Positions 12,088 through 21,161 of a DNA stretch of 64,000 bases are shown here, piece by piece. Source of the stretch: Firmicutes bacterium AM41-11 (GTDB lineage Bacteria; Bacillota_I; Bacilli_A; Erysipelotrichales; Erysipelotrichaceae). The notes under the pieces were generated by a model that had not been told where the DNA came from, searched no databases, and was given only the letters and a program-made list of their open reading frames with translations. Positions within the stretch are counted from its first letter, which is position 1. Each line of letters starts with the position of its first letter. Position numbers and translations under genes: made by a program. The stretch lies in contig QUIQ01000003.1 in assembly GCA_003480165.1 (NCBI GenBank), positions 62,001-126,000 of the forward strand, read 5' to 3'.

Positions 12088-12845
12088 TATGCGATTTGGA
12101 CAATCTTTTTACACATCTGCACTTGTTGGTGCTGTTTTTCCGTTAACCGATCTGTAATAAAAACATCGACTTCCCGAAAAGAACAAAACGAATAATGCCC
12201 CGTCATCGAAAATTTTGTGTTATCACTCACCATCACGACTTTCTTGGTTTGATTGATAACATGCCGTCTAGTCCCTACTTCTTCCATGGAATAGACCGTA
12301 AATCCAGAGGCATTCAAAAGGCCATCGGATCCAAATAATGCGATATCAATATAAATCGAATCCAACATTTTTTCACTGAAAAAACCATCCGTATGTAAAC
12401 CGTTTTTATGTAATTTTCCACCTACTAAAACGGCATCAAAATTCATCTCATTACACTTGTATGCCATCGGCAAAGAGTTGGTAATAATCGTCAAGTCTTT
12501 TTTCTGCCGCAAGGCATCAATTCCTTGAAGCAAAGTACTCCCTGCATCTAAATACACGATATTTCCATCTTGAATTTCTTCGATAGCTCGATAGGTCAGG
12601 CGTTTTTTGATATCTGTATTTTCTTGATTGCGCACTGAAATCGGTAATTCTTGGCGAAATTTATTCACGCGTGCAAAACCATGCGAACGGACAACGATTC
12701 CCTGTTCTTCTAGTTCATCTAAATCTTTCCGTAGGGTTTCTGGTGTTCCATGTAAAATTGCTGCTAAATCTTTTACCCGATATTGTCCCTTTTCCATTAA
12801 GATATTGCGAATCTTTACTTGTCTTGCATCCTTTTTCTTTGACAT
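12087..12845 (-). CDS. DeoR-family regulator
   Basis: 252 residues: an N-terminal DeoR HTH (YRVKDLAAILHGTPETLRKDLDELEEQG) and a C-terminal sugar-phosphate-binding DeoRC domain with YLDAGSTLLQGIDAL, NSLPMA, GGKLHKNG, ALFGSDGL and SDNTKFSMTGHY. Such proteins sense phosphorylated sugars. It is divergent from a HAD-type sugar phosphatase, and the gap holds repeated TTCAAAAG motifs (see separate entries), so it probably controls itself and that phosphatase. A GGAGGG site precedes the ATG. Confidence 0.88.
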   Translation of the reverse strand: MSKKKDARQVKIRNILMEKGQYRVKDLAAILHGTPETLRKDLDELEEQGIVVRSHGFARVNKFRQELPISVRNQENTDIKKRLTYRAIEEIQDGNIVYLDAGSTLLQGIDALRQKKDLTIITNSLPMAYKCNEMNFDAVLVGGKLHKNGLHTDGFFSEKMLDSIYIDIALFGSDGLLNASGFTVYSMEEVGTRRHVINQTKKVVMVSDNTKFSMTGHYSFCSFREVDVFITDRLTEKQHQQVQMCKKIVQIA

Positions 12846-12861
12846 AAAAGTAGCCCTCCAC

Positions 12862-12888
12862 CTTTTGAATTAGGTCGCAATTCAAAAG
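12862..12888. promoter_or_regulatory. candidate DeoR operator (perfect inverted repeat)
   Basis: CTTTTGAAT, 9 bases, ATTCAAAAG. It lies 17 bases before the DeoR start codon, a place suited to autoregulation. Confidence 0.55.
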
Positions 12889-12930
12889 TTTTATGTAGAT
12901 TAAAAATAGAATACCTATTTGATTTCTTTT

Positions 12931-13029
12931 ATTCAAAACATTTTTGGCAAAACAATCTCTTTATTTCTTTATTCAAAAGAAATATTCTTATATAGATGAA
13001 ATCTTCCCTGAACAAAATTGCATTCAAAG
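12931..13029. repeat. three direct repeats of ATTCAAA(A)G
   Basis: ATTCAAAA at 12931, ATTCAAAAG at 12971 and ATTCAAAG at 13022, in the same orientation and of the same core as the inverted repeat at 12862-12888. The first two are exactly 40 bases apart. They fill the gap in front of the HAD phosphatase gene and are likely further sites for the DeoR protein. Confidence 0.5.
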
Positions 13030-13070
13030 AAAAACAATTTCATAATACAGAAGAAAAGTAAGGAATGAAT

Positions 13071-13838
13071 ATGGAAGAGATAAAAGCATTATTTTTTGAC
13101 ATTGATGGAACAATCGTAGAATTCCAATCAAATCGTATTCGTAAAGAAGTCGTTCAAGCAATTTCTAAAGCTCACGAAAACGGGTATAAAGTAGGAATTG
13201 CCAGTTCAAGACCATTGACTATCATCAATGACATTGAAAATATTTGGGAAATTCCCTGGGATGGTATTGTCGCAGGCAGTGGAACCATTGTTTATGATCA
13301 AAATAAAGAAATATATAAAAATCACAGTTTTTCAAAAAAGACCTTACAAAAGATTTTTGCGATAGCCGAAGAAAAGGATATTGCGATGTATGTTTGTGGA
13401 GAAGAAGCCTATTTCACCAAATGGAATACATTTACCCAATGGTTAAAGAAAACCTACCATGTTCAAAGCAATACCATCCATCCCTACCAAGGCGAGTTTG
13501 TTCAATTGCTTACCTTATTATCTGACAATCCCAATCAACTTCGTCAATTATATGCCAGCCTTAATGAAACTCGTATTGTCAAAGCGGGACTTTACAACAG
13601 CGATATTTTTCCAAAATCCATTAATAAATGCAGTGGCATCCATGAACTGATGGATCTCTGGCATTTTCCGAATCAAGCCTATATGTGTTTTGGTGACACT
13701 CCAGGCGATCATGACATGATTATAGATGCCACGATTGGCATTGCGATGAACAGCGGCATGGAAGAGACTAAACAAGTAGCCGACTATGTCTGTCAAGATA
13801 TTCCCGAAGCCCTAAAACACTTTCAAATCATTGCCTAA
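13071..13838 (+). CDS. Cof-type HAD sugar-phosphate phosphatase
   Basis: 255 residues with all four HAD motifs: FFDIDGTIVEF (I), GIASSRP (II), a Lys in the ...KWNTFTQW/SINKCSGI region (III) and CFGDTPGDHDMI (IV). The large C2 cap places it in the Cof/YidA group, which dephosphorylates sugar phosphates and similar small molecules. The substrate is unknown. Divergent pairing with a DeoR regulator suggests control by a sugar phosphate. I start at the second ATG because AAGGA is then spaced correctly. Confidence 0.85.
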   Translation: MEEIKALFFDIDGTIVEFQSNRIRKEVVQAISKAHENGYKVGIASSRPLTIINDIENIWEIPWDGIVAGSGTIVYDQNKEIYKNHSFSKKTLQKIFAIAEEKDIAMYVCGEEAYFTKWNTFTQWLKKTYHVQSNTIHPYQGEFVQLLTLLSDNPNQLRQLYASLNETRIVKAGLYNSDIFPKSINKCSGIHELMDLWHFPNQAYMCFGDTPGDHDMIIDATIGIAMNSGMEETKQVADYVCQDIPEALKHFQIIA

Positions 13839-13883
13839 AATACCGCCTTTTTCATAAAAAAATCTTATTTCCTATATTTCCCC

Positions 13884-13911
13884 TTGACTTTATAGGTTTT
13901 AAGGGTATTAT
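13884..13911 (+). promoter_or_regulatory. promoter of the leader ORF and cysK
   Basis: TTGACT, 16 bases, TATTAT. Transcription would start near 13918 and give a leader of about 95 bases before cysK. Confidence 0.7.
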
Positions 13912-13939
13912 ATGTGTATCAACCGAAAGGGGGAATTAC

Positions 13940-14032
13940 ATGAGTAGCGATTGTTGTTGCAAAATTGTTTATGATACATATAGAAAAAGTATAAGAAAAA
14001 GAGGAGGAACTATTTATGTCATACTACACTAG
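13940..14032 (+). CDS. cysteine-rich leader peptide upstream of and overlapping cysK
   Basis: A 30-codon ORF reading MSSDCCCKIVYDTYRK then a basic stretch and ending ...YVILH. It has its own strong ribosome site (AAAGGGGG, six bases before the ATG). Codons 5-7 are TGT TGT TGC, three cysteines in a row. The ORF runs through the cysK ribosome site (GAGGAGG at 14001-14007) and stops 14 bases past the cysK start, in another frame. This is the layout of a translation-sensing leader: ribosomes stalled on the Cys codons when cysteine is scarce would leave the cysK site free. No terminator hairpin or anti-Shine-Dalgarno stretch is visible, so ribosome traffic is the likely mechanism. The regulatory role is inferred. 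Confidence 0.65.
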   Translation: MSSDCCCKIVYDTYRKSIRKRGGTIYVILH

Positions 14033-14942
14033 CGCAAGCCAATTAATTGGAAACACACCATTATTAAAATTAACAAACATTGAAAAAGCCGAAGGACTTC
14101 AAGCCAACTTATTTGCGAAAGTTGAATATTTCAACCCATCTGGATCGGTAAAAGATCGTATTGCCTTGGCAATGATCGAGGATGCCGAAAAAGCCGGAAA
14201 ACTTACAAAAGACACGGTAATTATTGAGCCAACATCTGGAAACACAGGAATTGGACTTGCTTCTATTGCCGCTGCGAAGGGATATAAATTAATTATTGTA
14301 ATGCCTGAAACAATGAGTGTTGAACGTCGTCAAATCATCAAAGCTTATGGAGCTGAAATCGTATTAAGCGATGGAACCAAAGGAATGAAAGGTGCCATTG
14401 CCAAAGCCCAAGAATTAGCTGAAGAAAAAGGTAACGCCTTTATTCCAAGCCAATTCACTAACCCATCAAACCCTAAAATTCACTATGAAACAACCGGACC
14501 CGAAATCTATAACGATTTAGATGGTAAAGTCGATGTATTTGTAGCTGGTGTTGGAACTGGTGGAACCGTAACAGGAACTGGAAAATACTTAAAAGAAAAG
14601 AGCAACGCAAAAGTCGTTGCCGTAGAGCCAGAAACTTCTCCTGTATTATCGCAAGGACATGGCGGACCACATAAGATTCAAGGAATCGGTGCTGGATTTG
14701 TCCCTGATACCCTTGATACAAGCGTATATGATCAAGTAAGCCCTGTTTCTAATGAAGACGCATTTAAATTCGCGAAATTCATTGCTCATAAAGAAGGAAT
14801 TTCTGTTGGAATCTCATCTGGAGCTGCTTTAAAAGCTGGAATTGACGAAGCGAAAAAGCCAGAAAACGCTGGAAAGAATATCGTAGTATTATTACCAGAT
14901 AGTGGTGACCGTTACTATTCTACGGCATTATTCCAAGATTAG
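14016..14942 (+). CDS. cysK: cysteine synthase (O-acetylserine sulfhydrylase)
   Basis: 308 residues. Makes cysteine from O-acetylserine and sulfide, using PLP. The PLP lysine is in NPSGSVKDRIALAMI (about residue 42-46), the substrate loop is EPTSGNTGIGLASIAAAKGY and the phosphate-binding loop GVGTGGTVTGTGKYL. The conserved GIGAGFVPDTLD and the C-terminal SSGAALKAG are present. Its start overlaps the Cys leader ORF. The 3' end overlaps the convergent chromate transporter gene by 15 bases. Together with cymR, metY and the MetE-like gene it forms the sulfur amino acid set of this window. Confidence 0.96.
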   Translation: MSYYTSASQLIGNTPLLKLTNIEKAEGLQANLFAKVEYFNPSGSVKDRIALAMIEDAEKAGKLTKDTVIIEPTSGNTGIGLASIAAAKGYKLIIVMPETMSVERRQIIKAYGAEIVLSDGTKGMKGAIAKAQELAEEKGNAFIPSQFTNPSNPKIHYETTGPEIYNDLDGKVDVFVAGVGTGGTVTGTGKYLKEKSNAKVVAVEPETSPVLSQGHGGPHKIQGIGAGFVPDTLDTSVYDQVSPVSNEDAFKFAKFIAHKEGISVGISSGAALKAGIDEAKKPENAGKNIVVLLPDSGDRYYSTALFQD

Positions 14943-15458
14943 TTTTATTCCCACATACATAAGGCCACTGAAGACCATGACCCAAATTGGGCTGGTCTTT
15001 TTCTTTTGCAGCAAGAAAAGACAAATCCCAAAAGAAACGATGGTAAAGAATACACTCGTAGAAAAACTACTTTGCAGAATAGAAATAGCCCCAGCTCCAA
15101 TCAAAGCAATAATAATTGGTCGTAAACGCGCAAAAACCTTTTGCACAAAATCCAGTTTCCGATAGTGCATATAAAACATAACCAAAATCGTACATATCAA
15201 CAAAGCCGGGAAAATACACCCAAGAGTTGCGACAATGCCACCCATCGTCCCTGCAACCCGTTGACCAACAAAGGTTGCCGCATTGACCGCAATAGGACCT
15301 GGTGTCATTTGGGAAATGGTAATTAATTGCGCCATTTCTGTTTTATTTAACCAATGATGCTGCAAAACGACTTGTTGAATTAAAGGCAGGCTCGCATAGC
15401 CACCACCAAAGCTCATACAACCAATTTGTAGAAAAGCAAGAAAGAGTTTTCCTAACAT
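14928..15458 (-). CDS. chromate transporter family protein, second half-size subunit
   Basis: 176 residues forming one CHR domain with about five membrane segments. Family motifs are FLQIGCMSFGGGYASLPLIQ near the N-terminus and ISQMTPGPIAVNAATFVG. Half-size CHR proteins normally come in pairs of opposite topology, as here. They are annotated as chromate exporters, but the true substrate is often unknown. I start at MLGKLFLAF; an in-frame upstream start would overlap the partner gene and give a cysteine-rich, unrelated N-terminus. Confidence 0.85.
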   Translation of the reverse strand: MLGKLFLAFLQIGCMSFGGGYASLPLIQQVVLQHHWLNKTEMAQLITISQMTPGPIAVNAATFVGQRVAGTMGGIVATLGCIFPALLICTILVMFYMHYRKLDFVQKVFARLRPIIIALIGAGAISILQSSFSTSVFFTIVSFGICLFLLQKKKTSPIWVMVFSGLMYVGIKLILE

Positions 15459-15988
15459 TTTAATGCTCCTAAAACACCTAACACCAAGCCAGCTAACACA
15501 AGTACAAAGACATTGATTTGGAAAACAGCAACCGCACAAAACGCAAGGACAAAGATCAAAAGCGATGCCCATTGTTTTTCTTGCACGATAGGAAGTAATA
15601 ATTCCATGCAAGCTGAAACAATCACCGCAGCTACACCTGCTTGCATACCGGCTAACATCGTTGAAATTAGAACATTCGAAATAAAATAGGTATAGAAAAT
15701 AGAAAGAATAGAGATGATCAAGAAAGGCGGAAGAATAGTAGCTAATACGCCAACCAAAACACCCCAAAAACCACCTAGACGATAGCCAACGACCACGGCC
15801 CCATTCACGGCAACCGCCCCGGGGCTTAACTGGGCAATCGCAATTAGATTCAACATTTCTTCTTGATCAATCCAATGCAATTCATCGACAAATTTCTTCT
15901 TCATTAAAGAGACGATGACATAGCCACCGCCAAAAGTACAAGCACTGATCACAAATAAAGAAGTAAATAGCTTTAACATCTGTTTCAT
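15452..15988 (-). CDS. chromate transporter family protein, first half-size subunit
   Basis: About 178 residues with the CHR motifs FVISACTFGGGYVIVSLMKKKF and IAQLSPGAVAVNGAVVVGY and five to six membrane segments. It overlaps the second subunit by 7 bases, so the two are translated together and probably form a heterodimer. The start is uncertain: neither ATG (15988 or 15979) has a ribosome site, and a TATAAT lies only about 12 bases before 15988, so the mRNA may be nearly leaderless. Confidence 0.82.
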   Translation of the reverse strand: MKQMLKLFTSLFVISACTFGGGYVIVSLMKKKFVDELHWIDQEEMLNLIAIAQLSPGAVAVNGAVVVGYRLGGFWGVLVGVLATILPPFLIISILSIFYTYFISNVLISTMLAGMQAGVAAVIVSACMELLLPIVQEKQWASLLIFVLAFCAVAVFQINVFVLVLAGLVLGVLGALKC

Positions 15989-16005
15989 TGGAAAAATTAT
16001 AGCAC

Positions 16006-16033
16006 AAAAAAAAGGATGTAACATTGTACATCC
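16006..16033 (-). terminator. terminator of glgB
   Basis: GGATGTA-CAATGT-TACATCC followed by eight T on the minus strand; it overlaps the glgB stop. Confidence 0.85.
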
Positions 16034-17772
16034 TAGACTTTCAATAGTGCCGAACTAAATGGTGGTAAGACTAGTTCTTTACTTGCTTTTTGAACTTGTT
16101 TTGTATGCCCAGAAAAAGCTTCCCAGTCACTATGCAACAAAGGCGTTAGTGGTTCTGGCAAAGGGATCGTTTTGTTTTGAGCAGAAAAATTAAAATAGGC
16201 ATAAATACCCGATTCATTATTTACAGAACGTTTAATGCCAAATAAATTTTCTTGTTCTTCCATCAATACCCAGGTAAAACCACGTGGATCATCATCCCAT
16301 TCATACAATGGCGCATAGTTTGTATAGATGGCATTTAATTGCTGAATATATTTAGAGAATGAATCATGCATCGGATATTCCAACAAGAACCAGTCAGGTT
16401 CTTTGCTTTCATCCCATTCTCTAAACATCGCAATTTCATTTCCCATAAAATTCAGTTTCTTTCCGGGATGGACCATCATATACATATACAAAGAACGACA
16501 TTGACTGAACTTCTCTTCATAGCTTCCATATATCTTGTCAATAATGGTTTTCTTGCCATGCACAACTTCATCATGCGATAGTGGCAATAGATATCTTTCT
16601 TTATAAAAATAGTACATAGAGAAAGTTAGCTTTGCGGCATAATCCTTTCTCTCATCACTTGTTTTCATAAAATAATCTAACGTATCATTCATCCAGCCAA
16701 GATCCCATTTATAATCAAATTCCAAACCACCTTCTAATACGGGTTTCGTTACATTGGGATAGGCCGTAGAATCTTCCGCAATCAACATACAAGATGGATG
16801 CAAATGATGAAGGCCTGCATTCATACGTTGAATAAATTCAATCGAGCGAGGATTGACCCCACGTTTTTCATCACCTAACCAGTAAATCAAACGGCTGACG
16901 GCATCCATACGAATTCCATCAAAATGATATTCTTGTAACCAATAATGACAAACTGACTGCAAGAAGGAACATACTTCATGACGAGAATAAATGAAGTTAC
17001 AGGTTCCCCATTCACTTTCGGTTACATCACTTTCGGGATATTCATACAATTCACTTCCATCGTATTGTTTTAAACCATAGGAATCTACCGCAAAATGCGC
17101 AGGAACAAAATCAATAATGGCACCAATGCCTGCTTGATGCAGTGAATCAATGAGGGTTTGAAGTTGACTGGCATTACCATAGCGACTTGTAGGACTAAAA
17201 TATCCGGTTGGTTGATATCCCCAAGAGCCATCAAAAGGATACTCATTCAAAGGCATAAACTCTACATGGGTATAATGATATTTCTTACAATAATCAATTA
17301 AAGCCGGAGCTAATTCATCATATGTAAACCAGGAACCATCGGCTTTTAATCGCCATGAGCCAAAATGAACTTCATAAATATTTAAGGCTTTATCAAAATT
17401 TCGCGTTCGCTTTTCCATCCATTCTTGATCATGAAAGGAATAGGCTACATTGCGAATAATCGAAGCTGATCCAGGGCGCAATTCCATGCCAAAACCATAT
17501 GGATCACAATGCTCTACACGACCATTTTTCCCATAAATGACATATTTATACATCTGTCCTTCCATGGCATTTTCGCTATAGAAAGACCAGATTCCACCAT
17601 GGTCCTCTTGTGACAGTTCTGCTTCTTGCCAGTTATTAAATTCACCAATTACACAAACCCGACTTGCTTGTGGTGCATAGGTACGAAATAGACATCCCTG
17701 CCCTTGTAAATGGGCGCCAAAATACGTATAGGCATCAAAGGCTTTTCCTTCATAAAAATCTTGAAGCAACAT
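16033..17772 (-). CDS. glgB: 1,4-alpha-glucan branching enzyme
   Basis: 579 residues: an N-terminal CBM48 domain (about 20-110, RTYAPQASRVCVIGEFNNWQ) and a GH13 barrel. Catalytic residues are visible as Asp in FDGIRMDAVS, Glu in MLIAEDST and Asp in LSHDEVVHGK, with VPAHF where many relatives have VPGHF. It makes alpha-1,6 branches in glycogen or a similar glucan. It is shorter than E. coli GlgB because the extra N-terminal domain is missing, as in many Firmicutes. No glgA, glgC or glgP is visible nearby, so it is an isolated glycogen gene here. Confidence 0.93.
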   Translation of the reverse strand: MLLQDFYEGKAFDAYTYFGAHLQGQGCLFRTYAPQASRVCVIGEFNNWQEAELSQEDHGGIWSFYSENAMEGQMYKYVIYGKNGRVEHCDPYGFGMELRPGSASIIRNVAYSFHDQEWMEKRTRNFDKALNIYEVHFGSWRLKADGSWFTYDELAPALIDYCKKYHYTHVEFMPLNEYPFDGSWGYQPTGYFSPTSRYGNASQLQTLIDSLHQAGIGAIIDFVPAHFAVDSYGLKQYDGSELYEYPESDVTESEWGTCNFIYSRHEVCSFLQSVCHYWLQEYHFDGIRMDAVSRLIYWLGDEKRGVNPRSIEFIQRMNAGLHHLHPSCMLIAEDSTAYPNVTKPVLEGGLEFDYKWDLGWMNDTLDYFMKTSDERKDYAAKLTFSMYYFYKERYLLPLSHDEVVHGKKTIIDKIYGSYEEKFSQCRSLYMYMMVHPGKKLNFMGNEIAMFREWDESKEPDWFLLEYPMHDSFSKYIQQLNAIYTNYAPLYEWDDDPRGFTWVLMEEQENLFGIKRSVNNESGIYAYFNFSAQNKTIPLPEPLTPLLHSDWEAFSGHTKQVQKASKELVLPPFSSALLKV

Positions 17773-17858
17773 AATAAATCCTCCGAATCAATGTAAACTC
17801 ATCATACCATGGCATTCCGATTGCTTCAATTGACCAATCGTCATTTTTTCTATAAACA

Positions 17859-17888
17859 GAAAAAAAACTGCTACATTTGTAGCAGTTT
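17859..17888 (-). terminator. terminator of ilvC
   Basis: Perfect ten-pair hairpin AAACTGCTAC/GTAGCAGTTT with a T-run on the minus strand. Confidence 0.9.
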
Positions 17889-17904
17889 ACAGGCATGCAA
17901 TCAA

Positions 17905-18985
<1,081 letters not shown>

Positions 18986-19009
18986 TTGTAAAACGACCTG
19001 TATCACTTG

Positions 19010-19702
19010 TCAATTATTAATTGAAATTTCTTCATGCAAGATCGCATGATGCAAATGAATCGTCACTGCACTCTTTAAAGCTTGCGCATCTCGCCGCTTC
19101 AAAAAGTCCATAATTAAGATATGTTCCTTATAGGCATCTTCAGCAATTACATCCAAATTCAAATGTAAATCAAAGGTCTTCTCAATGGTTTCTTTTATAA
19201 TTGGCGTAAATTGCGCCAAGAAATCATTATGGCATGCGCGAACAATCGACGAATGGAATTCTGCTTCCACTTCAATTCGTTCAGAAGAAGTTGGATCTTT
19301 TAAGATCCATTCTTGTACTTCCTTGCCAACTTTCAAAATATAATCAATGTCTTCTTGCGTAGCTCGCTTACATGCCAGTACAGCAGCCTCAGGTTCAATA
19401 ATCATGCGTGCTTCATATAAATCACGCAAAGTAATTTTTTTGGCATGTATATCCAATTGCGGATCGGTTTTTACATCCATTTGCGAAGAGACAAATGTTC
19501 CATTCCCTCTTTCTACATATAGCAGACCTTCGGAAACTAGAATGCGAATTGCTTCACGCAACGTTGTACGACTAATTCCAAGTTGCGCAGATAAATCATT
19601 TTCATTAGGTAATTTTTGCCCCACTTGATACGTTTGTTTCTGCACAATCATTTGTCGCAAAACATCTGCGGTTCTTTGAGATAAATTTTCTTTCTTTGTC
19701 AT
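19010..19702 (-). CDS. GntR-family regulator (FadR/FCD subfamily)
   Basis: 230 residues: N-terminal winged HTH (about 8-72, VGQKLPNENDLSAQLGISRTTLREAIRIL...ERGNGTFV) and a helical FCD ligand domain. Metal-binding residues are likely in RDLYEARMIIEPEAA, AEFHSSIVRACHN and IHLHHAIL (Asp and three His). It precedes ilvC with operator-like repeats between them, and a similar repeat lies before its own start, so it probably regulates both. The effector is unknown; an organic or keto acid is typical for the subfamily. Confidence 0.88.
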   Translation of the reverse strand: MTKKENLSQRTADVLRQMIVQKQTYQVGQKLPNENDLSAQLGISRTTLREAIRILVSEGLLYVERGNGTFVSSQMDVKTDPQLDIHAKKITLRDLYEARMIIEPEAAVLACKRATQEDIDYILKVGKEVQEWILKDPTSSERIEVEAEFHSSIVRACHNDFLAQFTPIIKETIEKTFDLHLNLDVIAEDAYKEHILIMDFLKRRDAQALKSAVTIHLHHAILHEEISINN

Positions 19703-19725
19703 GCTTCCATTTTACATCAATTAAA

Positions 19726-19753
19726 CAGACAACTCAAAGTATTTGTCTGACAA
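19726..19753. promoter_or_regulatory. GntR operator in front of its own gene
   Basis: CAGACAA, 10 bases, TTGTCTG; the right arm extends to TTGTCTGACAA, fitting TnGTnnnACnA. The geometry (10-base spacing) is the same as at the ilvC site, and it lies 24-51 bases before the regulator start. Confidence 0.6.
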
Positions 19754-19778
19754 AAAAAGAGATTGATTGCTCAATCTC
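19754..19778 (-). terminator. terminator after the Ig-like membrane protein gene
   Basis: GAGATTGA-GCAA-TCAATCTC then TTTTTTT on the minus strand. Confidence 0.9.
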
Positions 19779-19779
19779 T

Positions 19780-20547
19780 CTATGCCGAATAATCTTGGCC
19801 AAATCCTTTCGAAGGATCGTATTGGGAAGTATCGTAATTACCTGGTGTAATTTGGGAACCATTCGAAGCCGCATCATTGCCACTATTTGAATCATCCGTA
19901 CTATCATACGCATTCTGATCTGTTGTAGAAGAATCTTGGTTTTGTGAATCTTTACTTGGTTCTTCCTTTTCCTCATCTTCTTCATCAAAAACATAATCAT
20001 TATAATCACGTACAATGACTTTAATTTTTTTCTTTGTGGTATTGCCATATATATCTTGGGCTTTCACAGTCACTTTATAGGTGCCTGGCGTATAGAAATC
20101 TACTTTTTTGGTATCGACCGTAATATTTAACTTGGATAAATCTTTCGCTTTGATTTTCTTTTTGAAGTTATAATCACTATCACCATAATTCACGCGGATA
20201 ACTTTTGGCAACTTCGTAAAAGTTGGTGCTTTTGTATCTTCAATAAGCACTTTAATGTTGCGAATTTGTTTGCCTGAAATCGTATTAATCGAAGCATGTG
20301 CTACATAAGCACCAGGTTTATCTTCATCTACCGAAGAAGTATCAATCGTAAACGATTTATCATCTCGATCCAACACATCGGTTGCTTGAATATTGACTTT
20401 TTGTCCCAATTCATAGGTTAATGAAGTATTTGTCCATTTTGCCTGATTGGTAATACGTACCATCAAATATCCAAAGAGAACCACAAGCACAAGTACTACC
20501 GCAATAGCTGTAATACGAATTCTTTTTTTTGTTTTTGTTTTGATCAT
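19780..20547 (-). CDS. membrane-anchored protein with Ig-like (DUF5011-type) repeats
   Basis: 255 residues. A basic start (MIKTKTKKRIRIT) and one membrane helix (about 14-35) anchor it with the bulk outside. Two beta-sandwich repeats follow; the second has the pattern DTKAPTF...VRVNYGD and PGTYKVTVKAQDIYGNTTKKKIKVIV, typical of DUF5011/bacterial Ig-like domains. The C-terminal 75 residues are low-complexity, rich in D, S, N and Q, probably a flexible wall-spanning tail. I start at 20547 because of AGGTGG; a GTG three codons upstream is less likely. It follows an uncharacterised gene by 9 bases, likely one operon. Confidence 0.72.
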   Translation of the reverse strand: MIKTKTKKRIRITAIAVVLVLVVLFGYLMVRITNQAKWTNTSLTYELGQKVNIQATDVLDRDDKSFTIDTSSVDEDKPGAYVAHASINTISGKQIRNIKVLIEDTKAPTFTKLPKVIRVNYGDSDYNFKKKIKAKDLSKLNITVDTKKVDFYTPGTYKVTVKAQDIYGNTTKKKIKVIVRDYNDYVFDEEDEEKEEPSKDSQNQDSSTTDQNAYDSTDDSNSGNDAASNGSQITPGNYDTSQYDPSKGFGQDYSA

Positions 20548-20556
20548 TCTATCCAC

Positions 20557-21087
20557 CTACTTCATTCTTTTTAATTCCGGAATCATTTCTTCAATCTTCT
20601 TGCGATTCTTTCCGCTTAAATAAGCTGTTGAGATAATTTCTAAATAATCTACATATTGATTAAACAGGCGAGTCCCCCGCTTTTTTTGCGCTCCACCTAA
20701 TAAGAAACGATTCACAATGTAATCATCCGGACTAGATATTGAAATTTTACCATCACTTAGAGAGAACTCCATCCGAATTGTACAATCCAGTTTCCGACTA
20801 TAGCCTTCTAAGAAAAGTCGTTCTAACTGCATTGTTTGTAGTTTTGCGTTTTCAAACAAATCATAAACCGTTTGTCTACAATCCATATCGGCACACAAAA
20901 CGAATGTTTCAAAAGACGAATCTTGTACTTCTAGTTGCGCAATTTTCTCAAAATCTTGTGCAATCACCATAGTAGCTAAACTCATCACCCATTCTTTATT
21001 TAAAGAAAGGGTGGGTTGGAATGTACAAACGACACATCTTTTATCCAATTCTTTTACGTTTTTCACATCAATTCGTTCCAGTTCCAT
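20557..21087 (-). CDS. uncharacterised cytoplasmic protein
   Basis: 176 residues, no membrane segment or signal peptide, no motif that I recognise. It begins MELERIDVKNVKELDKRC and contains five cysteines (positions about 18, 21, 64, 70 and 101) and a basic C-terminal helix (GKNRKKIEEMIPELKRMK). An AGGTGA site precedes the ATG. It is tightly followed by the Ig-like membrane protein gene, so the two probably work together, but the function cannot be assigned. Confidence 0.7.
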   Translation of the reverse strand: MELERIDVKNVKELDKRCVVCTFQPTLSLNKEWVMSLATMVIAQDFEKIAQLEVQDSSFETFVLCADMDCRQTVYDLFENAKLQTMQLERLFLEGYSRKLDCTIRMEFSLSDGKISISSPDDYIVNRFLLGGAQKKRGTRLFNQYVDYLEIISTAYLSGKNRKKIEEMIPELKRMK

Positions 21088-21116
21088 ATCTTCACCTAGC
21101 GAACTATATTATACGA

Positions 21117-21154
21117 AAAAAAAAGAGGATTGAAAGAGAAATCTTTCAAATCCT
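21117..21154 (-). terminator. terminator of the AIM24-family gene
   Basis: AGGATTTGAAAG/CTTTCAATCCT stem with one bulged base and a run of eight T on the minus strand. Confidence 0.8.
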
Positions 21155-21161
21155 TTTAAAG

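Noticed and set aside
13870..13882. Possible CymR box (TTCCTATATTTCC) before cysK
   Set aside because: It matches the Bacillus CymR motif only weakly, so I do not call it a site.
14928..15767. Longer reading frame for the second chromate transporter half, with an N-terminal extension rich in cysteine and serine
   Set aside because: The extension lies wholly inside the first subunit gene in another frame and has no family similarity; the start at 15458 is well supported.
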